This document shows, piece by piece, positions 26,953 to 35,665 of a stretch of 64,000 bases of DNA (its first letter is position 1; each line of letters begins with the position of its first letter). Where the stretch lies: positions 62,001-126,000 of the forward strand of contig NZ_NNBP01000017.1 of the NCBI RefSeq assembly GCF_002803155.1, in the 5' to 3' direction. The notes beneath the pieces were generated by a model. It saw nothing but the letters and a program-made list of their open reading frames with translations, made no database searches and was not told the origin of the DNA. Made by a program: the position numbers and the translations under genes. Source of the stretch: Streptomyces sp. CB02959 (GTDB lineage: Bacteria; Actinomycetota; Actinomycetes; Streptomycetales; Streptomycetaceae).

Positions 26953-26980
26953 CGACGACCCCCGACGACCCCCGACGACG
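26953..26980. repeat. Short tandem repeat, 10-base unit
   Basis: Unit CGACGACCCC repeated 2.8 times directly before the GAGGAG ribosome binding site of the next gene. The unit is near one helical turn, so it could be a phased binding site or simple slippage; nothing else supports a function. Confidence 0.6.
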
Positions 26981-26990
26981 AGGAGCCCCC

Positions 26991-28856
26991 GTGTTCACCA
27001 CCCGCCCCACCCTCCAAGGCACCTTCGGCATGGCCGCCACCACCCACTGGCTGGCGTCCCAGTCCGCGATGGCCGTCCTGGAGGACGGCGGCAACGCCTT
27101 CGACGCCGCCGTCGCCGCCGGATTCGTGCTGCACGTCGTCGAACCGCACCTCAACGGGCCGGCCGGCGAGGTGCCCGTCATCCTGGCCCCGGCGGACGGA
27201 CCGGTGCGGGTGCTGTGCGGGCAGGGCCCGGCCCCCGCCGGGGCGAGCGTGGCCCACTACACCTCCCTCGGCCTCGACCTGGTGCCCGGCACCGGACCGC
27301 TGGCCGCCGCCGTCCCCGGCGCCTTCGACGCCTGGATGCTGCTGCTGCGCGACCACGGCACCAAGTCCCTGTCCAACGTGCTCCGTTACGCCATCGGGTA
27401 TGCCGAGCACGGCCACCCCGCCGTCGAACGGATCGGGGAGACGGTGGCGACCGTCCGCACCCTCTTCGAGACCGAGTGGACCTCCTCCGCCGAGCTCTAC
27501 CTCCGCGGCGGCCGCGCCGTCCGCCCCGGCGAACTCCTCACCAACGCGCCGCTGGCCGCCACCTGGCGACGCCTCGTCACCGAGGCCGAAGCCGCCTCCG
27601 CCGACCGTGCCGCACAGATCGACGCGGCCCGCCGCGTCTGGCGCGAGGGCTTCATCGGCGAGGCGCTCGCCCGCTGTGCCGCCCGGCCCGCCATGGACAC
27701 CTCCGGCGAACGGCACGCCGGCACCCTCACCGGCGACGACCTGGTCGCCTTCAGCGCCACCTACGAGGACCCGGTGACCTACGACTGGCACGGCTGGACC
27801 GTCGCCAAGGCCGGCGGCTGGACCCAGGGCCCCGCCTTTCTCCAGCAACTCGCGCTCCTGCCCGAGGAGTTGCCCGCCCACGGCAGCCCCGACTACGTCC
27901 ATCTGCTCATCGAGGGCAGCAAACTCGCGATGGCCGACCGCGAGGCGTGGTACGGCGACGCCGCCGACGTCCCGCTCACCACGCTGCTCGGCGACGACTA
28001 CAACACCGCCCGCCGGGCCCTCGTGGGCGGCCGCGCCTCGTACGCGCTACGGCCCGGCAGCCCCGACGGCCGCACCCCGCGGCTGAGCAAGCACGCCCTG
28101 GCGGTGGCCACCGGCACCGGCGGATTCGACCCGCTGGGCGTCTCGGCGAGCGGCGCCGGGGAGCCGACCGTGGCCCGCGGCACCGGCACCGCCGCACCCG
28201 GCCGCCGCGGACCGTCCGGCGCCGCCCCCGAGGTCGACAGCGACGGCACCACCCGCGGCGACACCTGCCACATCGACATCGTCGACCGCTGGGGCAACTT
28301 CGTCTCCGCCACCCCCTCCGGCGGCTGGCTCCAGTCCAACCCGGTCGTCCCCGGTCTCGGCTTCCCGCTCGGCACCCGGCTTCAGATGACCTGGCTGGAG
28401 GAGGGACTGCCCAACTCGCTCGCCCCGGGACGCCGCCCCCGCACCACCCTCACCCCCTCCCTGGCCCTGCGCGACGGCGTCCCCGTCATGGCGTTCGGCA
28501 CCCCCGGCGGCGACCAGCAGGACCAGTGGCAGCTGCACTTCTTCCTGGCGGTGGCACTGCGCCCGCAGGTCCGCGGCGGACTCGACCTGCAGGGCGCCAT
28601 CGACGCCCCGAACTGGCACCAGGACTCCTTCCCCGGCTCCTTCTTCCCGCGCGGGATGCGACCGGGCAGCGTCACCGTCGAATCCCGGATCGGCGACGCG
28701 GTCGTCGACGGGCTGCGACGGCGCGGCCACGACGTCGCGGTGGGCGGTGCCTGGTCGGAGGGGCGGCTGAGCGCGGTGGCCCGCGACCCCCGCACCGGAG
28801 TGCTGTCGGCTGCGGCCAACCCGCGCGGAATGCAGGGGTACGCGGTCGGACGCTGA
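26991..28856 (+). CDS. Gamma-glutamyltransferase family protein
   Basis: 621 residues of the Ntn-hydrolase GGT family. The N-terminal G-G-N-A-F-D-A-A-V-A-A (~33) is the family entry motif. The self-cleavage/nucleophile site is G-D-T-C-H-I-D-I-V-D-R-W-G-N (~423), with Thr at the position of the catalytic Thr in T-T-H-x-V-V-D. G-T-P-G-G-D-Q-Q (~500) is also typical. The proline-containing H-L-N-G-P-A-G-E replaces the G-G-G-G-F glycine cluster of true glutathione hydrolases, so it may be a cephalosporin-acylase-like or YwrD-like member. GTG start five bases after GAGGAG. A GC-rich hairpin at 28930-28947 lies after the stop. Confidence 0.86.
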   Translation: MFTTRPTLQGTFGMAATTHWLASQSAMAVLEDGGNAFDAAVAAGFVLHVVEPHLNGPAGEVPVILAPADGPVRVLCGQGPAPAGASVAHYTSLGLDLVPGTGPLAAAVPGAFDAWMLLLRDHGTKSLSNVLRYAIGYAEHGHPAVERIGETVATVRTLFETEWTSSAELYLRGGRAVRPGELLTNAPLAATWRRLVTEAEAASADRAAQIDAARRVWREGFIGEALARCAARPAMDTSGERHAGTLTGDDLVAFSATYEDPVTYDWHGWTVAKAGGWTQGPAFLQQLALLPEELPAHGSPDYVHLLIEGSKLAMADREAWYGDAADVPLTTLLGDDYNTARRALVGGRASYALRPGSPDGRTPRLSKHALAVATGTGGFDPLGVSASGAGEPTVARGTGTAAPGRRGPSGAAPEVDSDGTTRGDTCHIDIVDRWGNFVSATPSGGWLQSNPVVPGLGFPLGTRLQMTWLEEGLPNSLAPGRRPRTTLTPSLALRDGVPVMAFGTPGGDQQDQWQLHFFLAVALRPQVRGGLDLQGAIDAPNWHQDSFPGSFFPRGMRPGSVTVESRIGDAVVDGLRRRGHDVAVGGAWSEGRLSAVARDPRTGVLSAAANPRGMQGYAVGR

Positions 28857-29045
28857 CCTCGGGCGGCCGCCTCAGGACCTTGGCTTGGGGCGCTGACCTG
28901 CGAGGACGTCGACGGGGCGGGCGGCGGCGGGGGCCCGCAGGGGCCCCTGCCGGGGCGCCGGCCGCACCCGCCCGTGGCCCGGGCGGCACCGGGAGTTCAC
29001 CCGGAGTCCGGCCGGAGTGTCAGTGGCTCGTGGTTCGATGGACGC

Positions 29046-29975
29046 ATGATCGAAGCACTGCACACCCACCACCAGGGAGACACCACGGATCTCGCCGACG
29101 CCGTCACCCTCCTTCCCGCCGCCGCGGCGCCCCGCGCCGCCGAGCCCGCCGCGCCGGACCTCTCCGGGCTGGATCCGGCCGCCGTCGAGGCCGCCGTCCG
29201 GCAGGCCGCGGCCGACGAGATCATGCCCCGCTTCCGGCAGCTCGCCGCCGCCGACATCGTCCAGAAGAACGGGCCGCACGACCTCGTCACCACCGCCGAC
29301 CGGCACGCCGAGGAGCACCTCACCGCCGCCCTCACCGCCCTGCTGCCGGGCTCCCGGGTGGTCGGCGAGGAAGCCGTGCACGCCGACCCCGCGGTCCTCG
29401 ACGCACTCCACGGCGACGCCCTCGTCTGGATCGTCGACCCGGTCGACGGCACCCGCCAGTTCGTCCACGGCGACCCCGGCTTCGCGACCCTGGTCGCCCT
29501 CGCCCACCGCGGCGAGGTCCTCGCCTCCTGGACGTACGCCCCCGCCCTCGACCAGATGGCCGTGGCCCGCCGCGGTGCCGGCGCCTGGCTCAACGGCGAA
29601 CGGCTGCGCGCCGGCCACCCCGCGCCCGGCGCCACCCTCGAAGTCGCCACCTCCCACCCGGACTTCACCACCGACGACCAGAAGCGCGTCCTGGCCGCCC
29701 TCAAGACCCCCGGCATCGCCCCCCGCCCCTGCGGCTCCGCGGGCCTGGAGTACCTCCACATAGCCCTCGGCCGGCTCGACGCCACGGCGTTCAGCTGGGA
29801 GAACTCCTGGGACCACGCCGCCGGACTGCTCCTCGTCCACGAAGCGGGCGGCGCCAGCGGCACGGTCGCCGGGCAGCCCTTCCGCATCACAGGCGGCAAC
29901 GCCCTCCCCTTCACCGCGGCCCGGGACGCCGAAACGGCACGGCGTATCCTCGGACTGCTGGCTGCCGCCAACTGA
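29046..29975 (+). CDS. Inositol monophosphatase-family phosphatase
   Basis: 309 residues. Metal sites are at G-E-E-A-V (~103), I-V-D-P-V-D-G-T-R (~127) and W-D-H-A-A-G (~257), the full set for Li-sensitive phosphomonoesterases (inositol-1-phosphate, 3'-phosphoadenosine-5'-phosphate or histidinol phosphate). Substrate cannot be chosen from sequence. A ~40-residue Ala/Pro-rich N-terminal extension precedes the domain. The start has no clear ribosome binding site. The next gene starts about 40 bases downstream and may be cotranscribed. Confidence 0.87.
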   Translation: MIEALHTHHQGDTTDLADAVTLLPAAAAPRAAEPAAPDLSGLDPAAVEAAVRQAAADEIMPRFRQLAAADIVQKNGPHDLVTTADRHAEEHLTAALTALLPGSRVVGEEAVHADPAVLDALHGDALVWIVDPVDGTRQFVHGDPGFATLVALAHRGEVLASWTYAPALDQMAVARRGAGAWLNGERLRAGHPAPGATLEVATSHPDFTTDDQKRVLAALKTPGIAPRPCGSAGLEYLHIALGRLDATAFSWENSWDHAAGLLLVHEAGGASGTVAGQPFRITGGNALPFTAARDAETARRILGLLAAAN

Positions 29976-30015
29976 CCCTCACCGACGAGGGTCGGACACG
30001 AGGGGAGTGGCGCAG

Positions 30016-31437
30016 GTGCCGACGATGCTCGATGCCGTCGTGATCGGAGCGGGGCCCAACGGCCTGACGGCGGCGGTCGAACTCGCCCGCCGCGGCATGT
30101 CCGTAGCCCTCTTCGAAGCCCGCGACACCATCGGCGGCGGAGCCCGCACCGAGGAATCGACCCTCCCGGGCTTCCGCCACGACCCCTGCTCCGCGGTGCA
30201 CCCGCTCGCCGTGGGCTCCCCGGCCTTCCGCGCCATGCCCCTGGAGCGGTACGGCCTGGAATGGCTCCACCCCGACCTTCCGATGGCGCACCCCTTCCCC
30301 GACGGCACCGCCGCCGTCCTGGCGCGCTCCGTCGGCGAGACCGCCATGTCCTTCGGAGCCCACGACGCCGGCGTCTACCGCCGGCTCATCGCCCCGTTCA
30401 CCGGCAAGTGGGACACCATGGCCCACGACTTCCTGCGCACCCAGTGGCTGGGCCTGCCCCAGGACCCGGTCACCTACGCCCGCTTCGGCCTGGTCGCCAT
30501 GCAGCCGGTCACCCTCCTCAACCGCCGCTTCCGGAACGAGAAGGCCCGCGGCCTGCTGGCCGGCCTCGCCGCCCACGCCATCGCCCCGCTCCGCGGCTTC
30601 GGCACCAGCGGCCTGGCCCTGATGTTCGCCCTCGCCGCGCACGCCAACGGCTGGCCGGTGCCCCGCGGCGGCTCCCAGGCCATCTCCGACGCCCTGGCCG
30701 GACTGCTGCGCGCGCACGGCGGCGCCGTGCACACCGACTTCGAGGTCAAGCGCCTGGACGACCTCCCGCCCGCCCGCGCCTACGTCTTCGACACCTCCCC
30801 GACCGCCCTCGCCCGGATCGCCGGCCTCGGCAACGCCTACCGGGACGTCACCTACGGCCCCAGCGTCTTCAAGATCGACTACGCGCTCTCCGGCCCCGCC
30901 CCCTGGACGGCCGAGGAAGCCCGGCGCGCCGGCACCGTCCACATCGGCCCCACCAGCGGCGAGATCTCCGCCGCCCTGGACGCCGCCGCCGAGGGCCGCG
31001 ACCCCTCCGTCCCCTTCCTCATCACCGCCCAGCCCAGCCTCATCGACCCCACCCGAGCCCCCGAGGGCAAGCACACCTTCTGGGCCTACGGCCACGTCCC
31101 CAACGGCTGGGAGGGCGACGCCACCGAAGCCGTCGAGCGCCAGATCGAGCGCTTCGCCCCCGGCTTCCGCGACCTGGTCCTCGCCCGCGCCGTCGCCGGC
31201 CCCCCGCAGCTCGCCGCCCGCAACGCCAACTACGTCGGCGGCGACACCGCCACCGGCTCCGCCGCCGGCCTCCGCCTGCTCATCCGCCCCAAGCTCACCC
31301 GCGTCCCCTACGAGACCGCCCACCCCGCCGTCTTCCTCTGCTCCCAGGCCACCCCACCCGGCCCCGGCGTCCACGGCATGTCCGGCCACTACGCCGCCAA
31401 GGCGGTCTGGCGCCGCCTCCGGAGCGGCCGCCGCTAG
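30016..31437 (+). CDS. Phytoene-desaturase-like FAD-dependent oxidoreductase
   Basis: 473 residues of the NAD(P)/FAD-dependent amine-oxidase/CrtI-like superfamily. The dinucleotide fold V-V-I-G-A-G-P-N-G-L-T-A-A-V-E-L-A-R-R-G at the N-terminus is followed by I-G-G-G-A-R-T-E. The C-terminal FAD motif is G-P-G-V-H-G-M-S-G-H-Y-A-A (~452). The H-D-P-C-S-A-V-H-P-L segment matches the uncharacterised COG1233 branch and not carotenoid-pathway CrtI; no crt genes are near. GTG 30016 is eight bases after GGGGAG; the GTG at 30007 is too close to that site. Confidence 0.85.
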   Translation: MPTMLDAVVIGAGPNGLTAAVELARRGMSVALFEARDTIGGGARTEESTLPGFRHDPCSAVHPLAVGSPAFRAMPLERYGLEWLHPDLPMAHPFPDGTAAVLARSVGETAMSFGAHDAGVYRRLIAPFTGKWDTMAHDFLRTQWLGLPQDPVTYARFGLVAMQPVTLLNRRFRNEKARGLLAGLAAHAIAPLRGFGTSGLALMFALAAHANGWPVPRGGSQAISDALAGLLRAHGGAVHTDFEVKRLDDLPPARAYVFDTSPTALARIAGLGNAYRDVTYGPSVFKIDYALSGPAPWTAEEARRAGTVHIGPTSGEISAALDAAAEGRDPSVPFLITAQPSLIDPTRAPEGKHTFWAYGHVPNGWEGDATEAVERQIERFAPGFRDLVLARAVAGPPQLAARNANYVGGDTATGSAAGLRLLIRPKLTRVPYETAHPAVFLCSQATPPGPGVHGMSGHYAAKAVWRRLRSGRR

Positions 31438-31564
31438 GTCGTGTCCGCAAAGTCCCGTCGTTCACCCGGAGGGCATGCCGGGCGCCGCGCGGCGGACGGC
31501 ATACGACGACAGGCCCGCAGGGCCTTCCGGCGGATCAGGGCCGGACAGCCCTACGCTCACCACC

Positions 31565-32095
31565 ATGAGCACCACCCTCACCCTCACCCAGGGCGACATC
31601 ACCGAACAGGCCGTCGACGCCGTGGTCAACGCGGCCAACTCCGCACTCCTGGGCGGCGGGGGAGTGGACGGCGCCATCCACCGCCGCGGCGGCCCCGAGA
31701 TCCTCGCCGAGTGCCGCGCCCTGCGCGCCGGCCGCTACGGCGACGGCCTGCCCACCGGCCAGGCCGTCGCCACCACCGCCGGCCGGCTCCCCGCCCGCTG
31801 GGTGATCCACACCGTCGGCCCCGTCCACTCGACCTCCGAGGACCGCAGCGAGCTCCTGGCCTCCTGCTACGCGCAGTCGCTCCGGACCGCCGCCGAACTC
31901 GGCGCCCGCACCGTCGCCTTCCCCGCCATCTCCACCGGCGTCTACCGCTGGCCGATCGCCGACGCCGCCCGCACCGCCGTCGCCACCGTCCGCGCCGCGA
32001 TCGCCGCCGCCCCCGACGCCTTCGACGAGATCCGCTTCGTGGTCTTCGACGACCGCTCCCACGCCGCGTATCAGGCCGCCCTGGCCGAGGAGTGA
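31565..32095 (+). CDS. Macro-domain ADP-ribose hydrolase (YmdB-like)
   Basis: 176 residues, essentially a single macro domain. G-D-I-T-E-Q-A-V-D-A-V-V-N-A-A-N (~9) and L-G-G-G-G-V-D-G-A-I-H-R-R-G-G (~30) contact ADP-ribose; A-I-S-T-G-V-Y-R-W-P (~120) closes the site. Expected reaction: hydrolysis of O-acetyl-ADP-ribose, the sirtuin product, or of mono-ADP-ribose on proteins. A TACGCT hexamer ends seven bases before the ATG and there is no Shine-Dalgarno site, so the mRNA is probably leaderless. Confidence 0.9.
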   Translation: MSTTLTLTQGDITEQAVDAVVNAANSALLGGGGVDGAIHRRGGPEILAECRALRAGRYGDGLPTGQAVATTAGRLPARWVIHTVGPVHSTSEDRSELLASCYAQSLRTAAELGARTVAFPAISTGVYRWPIADAARTAVATVRAAIAAAPDAFDEIRFVVFDDRSHAAYQAALAEE

Positions 32096-32203
32096 CCACC
32101 AAAGGCGAGCGGCCGACGGGGAAACGGCGTCCGTGCTGATGGGCCAAGGTTGATGTCGGATTTCCGCCAGCCCCCGCCGGTCGGCTGAGCAATCCTGGAG
32201 GAC

Positions 32204-33676
32204 ATGCACACCGACACCGAGCGCTGTCTGCGCGCCGTGCAATCCAAGGACGCCCGCTTCGACGGGTGGTTCTACACCGCCGTCCTCACCACCGGCATCT
32301 ACTGCCGGCCCAGCTGCCCGGTAGTGCCCCCCAAGCCCCAGAACATGCGGTTCTACCCCAGTGCGGCCGCCGCCCAGCAGGCCGGATTCCGGGCCTGCAA
32401 ACGCTGCCGCCCGGACGCCAGCCCCGGCTCCCCGCAGTGGGACGAACGCGCCGACCTGGTCGCCCGCGCCATGCGCCTGATCGCCGACGGGATCGTCGAC
32501 CGCGAAGGCGTCCCCGGCCTCGCCGCCCGCCTCGGCTACAGCCCCCGCCAGATCGAACGCCAGCTGCGCGCCGAACTCGGCGCCGGCCCCCTCGCCCTGG
32601 CCCGCGCCCAGCGCGCCCAGACCGCCCGGCTCCTGATCGAGACCACCGCACTCCCCATGGCCGAGATCGCCTTCGCCGCCGGATTCGCCAGCATCCGCGC
32701 CTTCAACGAAACCGTCCGCGAGGTCTTCGCCCTCTCGCCGACCGAACTCCGCGGCCGCGCCCGCCCCGGCCCCCGCACCGCGGCCCCCGGCACCCTCACC
32801 CTGCGGCTCCCGTTCCGCCGGCCGCTCAACCCCGACAACCTCTTCGGACATCTCGCCGCCACCGGCGTCCCCGGCGTCGAGGAATGGCGGGACGGCGCCT
32901 ACCGCCGCACCCTCGACCTCCCCTACGGACACGGCATCGTCGCCCTCGCGCCGCACCCCGACCACATCGACTGCCGCCTCTCCCTCACCGACCTCCGCGA
33001 CCTGGCCGGCGCCATCGCCCGCTGCCGCCGGATGCTCGACCTCGACGCCGACCCGGAGGCCGTCGACGGGCTGCTCCGCACCGACCCGCAACTCGCCCCA
33101 CTGGTCGACAAGGCACCCGGCCGCCGGGTGCCGCGCACCGCCGACGCCGACGAGTTCGCGGTCCGCGCCGTCCTCGGCCAACAGGTCTCCACCGCCGCCG
33201 CCCGCACCCACGCCGGCCGTCTGGTCCAGGCCCACGGCGTACCGGTCGACGACCCCGGCGGCGGCCTCACCCACCTCTTCCCGACGCCCACCGCCCTCGC
33301 CGGACTCGACCCGGAAACCCTCGCCATGCCCCGCACCCGGCGCGCCACCCTCACCGGCGTCGTCGCCGCGCTGGCCGCCGGCACACTCCAACTCGGCGTC
33401 GGCAGCGACCGGGACGAGGCCCGCGCCCGCCTCGCCGCACTCCCCGGCATCGGCCCGTGGACCGTCGAATGCATCGCCATGCGCGCCCTCGGCGACCCGG
33501 ACGCCTTCACCCCCACCGACCTCGGCCTGCGCCGCGCCGCCGCCGGCCTCGGCATGCCCTCGACCCCCGCGGCCCTGATCCGGCACTCCGCCCGCTGGAG
33601 CCCCTGGCGCGCCTACGCCGTCCAGTACCTCTGGGCGACCGACGACCACCCCATCAACCACCTCCCCACGAATTGA
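32204..33676 (+). CDS. alkA: AdaA-AlkA fusion: methylphosphotriester sensor plus 3-methyladenine DNA glycosylase
   Basis: 490 residues in three parts. Residues 1-75 are an Ada zinc domain with cysteines 34, 38, 65 and 68; a Cys in G-I-Y-C-R-P-S-C-P takes methyl groups from DNA phosphotriesters. Residues ~85-185 are an AraC-type double HTH (I-A-F-A-A-G-F-A-S-I-R-A-F-N). Residues ~195-490 are AlkA with helix-hairpin-helix L-P-G-I-G-P-W-T-V-E and catalytic Asp near 439 (T-P-T-D-L-G). One polypeptide senses methylation, regulates and excises damaged bases. Start ATG follows GGAGG. The ogt gene follows after 8 bases, so this is an alkylation-repair operon, probably self-activated. Confidence 0.95.
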   Translation: MHTDTERCLRAVQSKDARFDGWFYTAVLTTGIYCRPSCPVVPPKPQNMRFYPSAAAAQQAGFRACKRCRPDASPGSPQWDERADLVARAMRLIADGIVDREGVPGLAARLGYSPRQIERQLRAELGAGPLALARAQRAQTARLLIETTALPMAEIAFAAGFASIRAFNETVREVFALSPTELRGRARPGPRTAAPGTLTLRLPFRRPLNPDNLFGHLAATGVPGVEEWRDGAYRRTLDLPYGHGIVALAPHPDHIDCRLSLTDLRDLAGAIARCRRMLDLDADPEAVDGLLRTDPQLAPLVDKAPGRRVPRTADADEFAVRAVLGQQVSTAAARTHAGRLVQAHGVPVDDPGGGLTHLFPTPTALAGLDPETLAMPRTRRATLTGVVAALAAGTLQLGVGSDRDEARARLAALPGIGPWTVECIAMRALGDPDAFTPTDLGLRRAAAGLGMPSTPAALIRHSARWSPWRAYAVQYLWATDDHPINHLPTN

Positions 33677-33684
33677 GCCCCACC

Positions 33685-34230
33685 ATGCCCGCACCCAGCA
33701 CGGCCCCCACCGGCCCCATCACCCACACTGTCCTCGACGACACCCCCGTGGGCCCCCTCACCCTCGTCGCCGACGGCGACGCCCTCAGCGGCCTCTACAT
33801 GACCGACCAGCGGCACCGCCCGCCCCAAGAGACCTTCGGCACCCCGGCCGACCCCGCCGAGCCGCCCTTCGCCCGGACCATCGCCCAACTCCGCGCCTAC
33901 TTCCGGGGCGAACTGACCACCTTCGACCTGCCGCTCGCCCTGCACGGAACCCCGTTCCAACGCCGCGTCTGGGCCGCCCTGGGCACCATCCCGTACGGCG
34001 AGACGCTCTCCTACGGGCAACTCGCCGAACGGCTCGGCAACCCGGCCGCCTCCCGCGCCGTCGGCCTGGCCAACGGCCGCAACCCGATCGGCATCATCGT
34101 CCCCTGCCACCGCGTCGTCGGCGCCAACGGCAGCCTCACCGGCTACGGCGGCGGCCTCGACCGCAAGCGCCGCCTCCTCACCTTCGAGCGCGCCGCCGAC
34201 GGCCTCTTTCCGGCTCAGGCCTATGCCTGA
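33685..34230 (+). CDS. ogt: Methylated-DNA-protein-cysteine methyltransferase (Ogt type)
   Basis: 181 residues. The acceptor Cys is in I-V-P-C-H-R-V-V (~140); the recognition helix region P-A-A-S-R-A-V-G-L-A-N-G-R-N-P (~120) with its Arg finger is intact. It transfers alkyl groups from O6-alkylguanine to itself. It lies 8 bases after the AdaA-AlkA gene; the start has only weak ribosome-binding sequence, so translation is probably coupled. It converges on the TetR gene. Confidence 0.94.
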   Translation: MPAPSTAPTGPITHTVLDDTPVGPLTLVADGDALSGLYMTDQRHRPPQETFGTPADPAEPPFARTIAQLRAYFRGELTTFDLPLALHGTPFQRRVWAALGTIPYGETLSYGQLAERLGNPAASRAVGLANGRNPIGIIVPCHRVVGANGSLTGYGGGLDRKRRLLTFERAADGLFPAQAYA

Positions 34231-34260
34231 GTCGGTGCGCCGCCCCGGCTTCCCGGACGC

Positions 34261-34920
34261 TCAGCCCTCGCCCGGCGGCGTGAGCCCGCCCAACAGCGCC
34301 CGTACCGTCTCCGCCGCGAACTCCTCCTCGCTCTCGGGCCGCAGCACCCCGGCCGGTGCCTCCCCGTCGAAGAACAGGTCGAGGAACGCCCGGTGGAAAC
34401 ACGCCCCGATCAGCAGATTGGCCGCCGCATGCGGATCCGCCGCGGCCGAGACCCGGCCCAGTCCCTGCTCCGCCTCCAGATACACCGCCAGCTGCCGGCC
34501 CGCGTTGTGCGGGCCGATGGCGCCCATCTCGTCGAGCTTGCGCCGATGTGTCGCCAGCAGCTCTGGACTGGCGAACAGCGACGCCGCGATCGGGAACGAC
34601 CGCCGGTAGAAGCGCACCGCCGCCAACGCCACCTCCGCGAGATGCCCGGCCGGACCGCGCTCGTCCCCCGCCCGGTCCGGCAGCTCCGCCAGCGCGTCCG
34701 CCAGCTGCGGCACCCGCTCGTGCAGCACCTGCACGAAGATCTCTTCCTTGCTCCGGAAGTGCTTGTACAGGGTCGCCTCGGAGCATCCCGCCTCCTTGGC
34801 GATCTGCTTGGTCGTGGTGTGCGCCAGCCCCACGCTCGTCATCAGCGCGGCGGCGGCGTCCAGGATGCGGGAGCGCGTCAGAGCGCCTCCGGACAGCGGG
34901 GCGGCGGCTTCAGGGCTCAT
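34261..34920 (-). CDS. TetR/AcrR-family repressor
   Basis: 219 residues. N-terminal HTH: R-S-R-I-L-D-A-A-A-A-L, then K-Q-I-A-K-E-A-G-C-S-E-A-T-L-Y-K-H-F (~38-56). The C-terminal ligand domain is not recognisable further. The -10 hexamer TAGGGT (34927-34932) ends six bases before the ATG and there is no Shine-Dalgarno site, so the mRNA is likely leaderless. Two palindromes right upstream cover the -35 zone and also face the divergent NAD(P)-binding protein gene; autorepression and control of that gene are the natural reading. Confidence 0.92.
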   Translation of the reverse strand: MSPEAAAPLSGGALTRSRILDAAAALMTSVGLAHTTTKQIAKEAGCSEATLYKHFRSKEEIFVQVLHERVPQLADALAELPDRAGDERGPAGHLAEVALAAVRFYRRSFPIAASLFASPELLATHRRKLDEMGAIGPHNAGRQLAVYLEAEQGLGRVSAAADPHAAANLLIGACFHRAFLDLFFDGEAPAGVLRPESEEEFAAETVRALLGGLTPPGEG

Positions 34921-34940
34921 GGAACAACCCTACATTGACA

Positions 34941-34986
34941 GGTGAGTGAGCACTCACTCACACTGGTGGGTGAGTGCTCACTCACC
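34941..34986. promoter_or_regulatory. Double TetR operator between divergent genes
   Basis: Two adjacent 20-base palindromes: GTGAGTGAGCACTCACTCAC (34942-34961, perfect 9-2-9) and GTGGGTGAGTGCTCACTCAC (34966-34985, one mismatch), 24 bases apart. The same sequence also forms a larger inverted repeat with perfect 17-base arms (34941-34957 and 34970-34986). TGAGTGAGTGCTCACTCA-like sites are known for TetR repressors of this type. Confidence 0.88.
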
Positions 34987-35029
34987 CCGCTGTCCGCAGG
35001 GGTGACCAGGACAGACCACCGGAGGAGCC

Positions 35030-35665
35030 ATGAGAATCACCGTCGTCGGAGCCTCGGGCGGCATCGGCCGGCACCTCGTCGGCCAGGCACTGGCCGACGG
35101 GCACGAGGTGACCGCCGCACTGCGCAGCCCGGAGAAGCTGGCCGAACGCCATCCGCGCCTGACCGTCGTCCGCGTCGACGCGCTCGACGCCGCCTCCGTC
35201 AAACCCGCCGTCGAGGGCGCCGACGCGGTCCTCTCCGGCATCGGCCAGATCGGCCGCCACGATCCGCTGCGCCCCGCCTCCACCTCGGCCCGCGCGGTCG
35301 CCGAGGCCATGGCGGCGACCGGCGTGCGCCGCCTCCTCGTGGTCAGCGCGGGCCCGCTCAACCGCACCGGTGCCGGTCAGCCGTTCCTCAGCCACCGGAT
35401 CTTCGGCCCCTTGCTCTGGGCGATCCTCAAGGAGCTCTACACCGACCTGGAACGCATGGAGGCCGTACTCCGCGAGACCGACCTCGACTGGACCTCCGTA
35501 CGCCCGCCCCGCCTGCTCGACAAGCCGGGCACCGGCCGCTACCGCCACGCCGTCGAAGCCGGTCCGTCCGGCAGCTCCATCCCGCGCGCCGACGTCGCCC
35601 GCGCCATGCTCGACCTCATCCCCGACGCCACCACCCACGGCCATGCGGTGGGCGTCAGCAGCTGA
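35030..35665 (+). CDS. NAD(P)-binding (atypical SDR, SDR_a5-like) protein
   Basis: 211 residues. Rossmann motif V-V-G-A-S-G-G-I-G-R-H-L-V (~5) and L-L-V-V-S-A-G-P-L (~103); no Tyr-x-x-x-Lys. Similar proteins are NAD(P)H:quinone or flavin-linked reductases of unknown substrate. The ATG follows GGAGGAG. It is the divergent partner of the TetR gene and shares the double operator, so it is the probable regulated target; its substrate is likely related to the TetR ligand. Its end overlaps the convergent nucleotidyltransferase gene by 11 bases. Confidence 0.87.
   Translation: MRITVVGASGGIGRHLVGQALADGHEVTAALRSPEKLAERHPRLTVVRVDALDAASVKPAVEGADAVLSGIGQIGRHDPLRPASTSARAVAEAMAATGVRRLLVVSAGPLNRTGAGQPFLSHRIFGPLLWAILKELYTDLERMEAVLRETDLDWTSVRPPRLLDKPGTGRYRHAVEAGPSGSSIPRADVARAMLDLIPDATTHGHAVGVSS

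Noticed and set aside
26909..30043. 1044-codon plus-strand frame through the GGT-like and inositol-phosphatase genes
   Set aside because: Arg/Pro-rich shadow frame; the real proteins in the other plus-strand frame carry family motifs.
30016..31437. Carotenoid pathway phytoene desaturase
   Set aside because: No crtE, crtB or other isoprenoid genes nearby, and the sequence fits the broader COG1233 branch.
31565..32095. Macro domain as a DarG antitoxin
   Set aside because: No DarT-like toxin gene is adjacent; the neighbours are an oxidoreductase and a DNA-repair gene.
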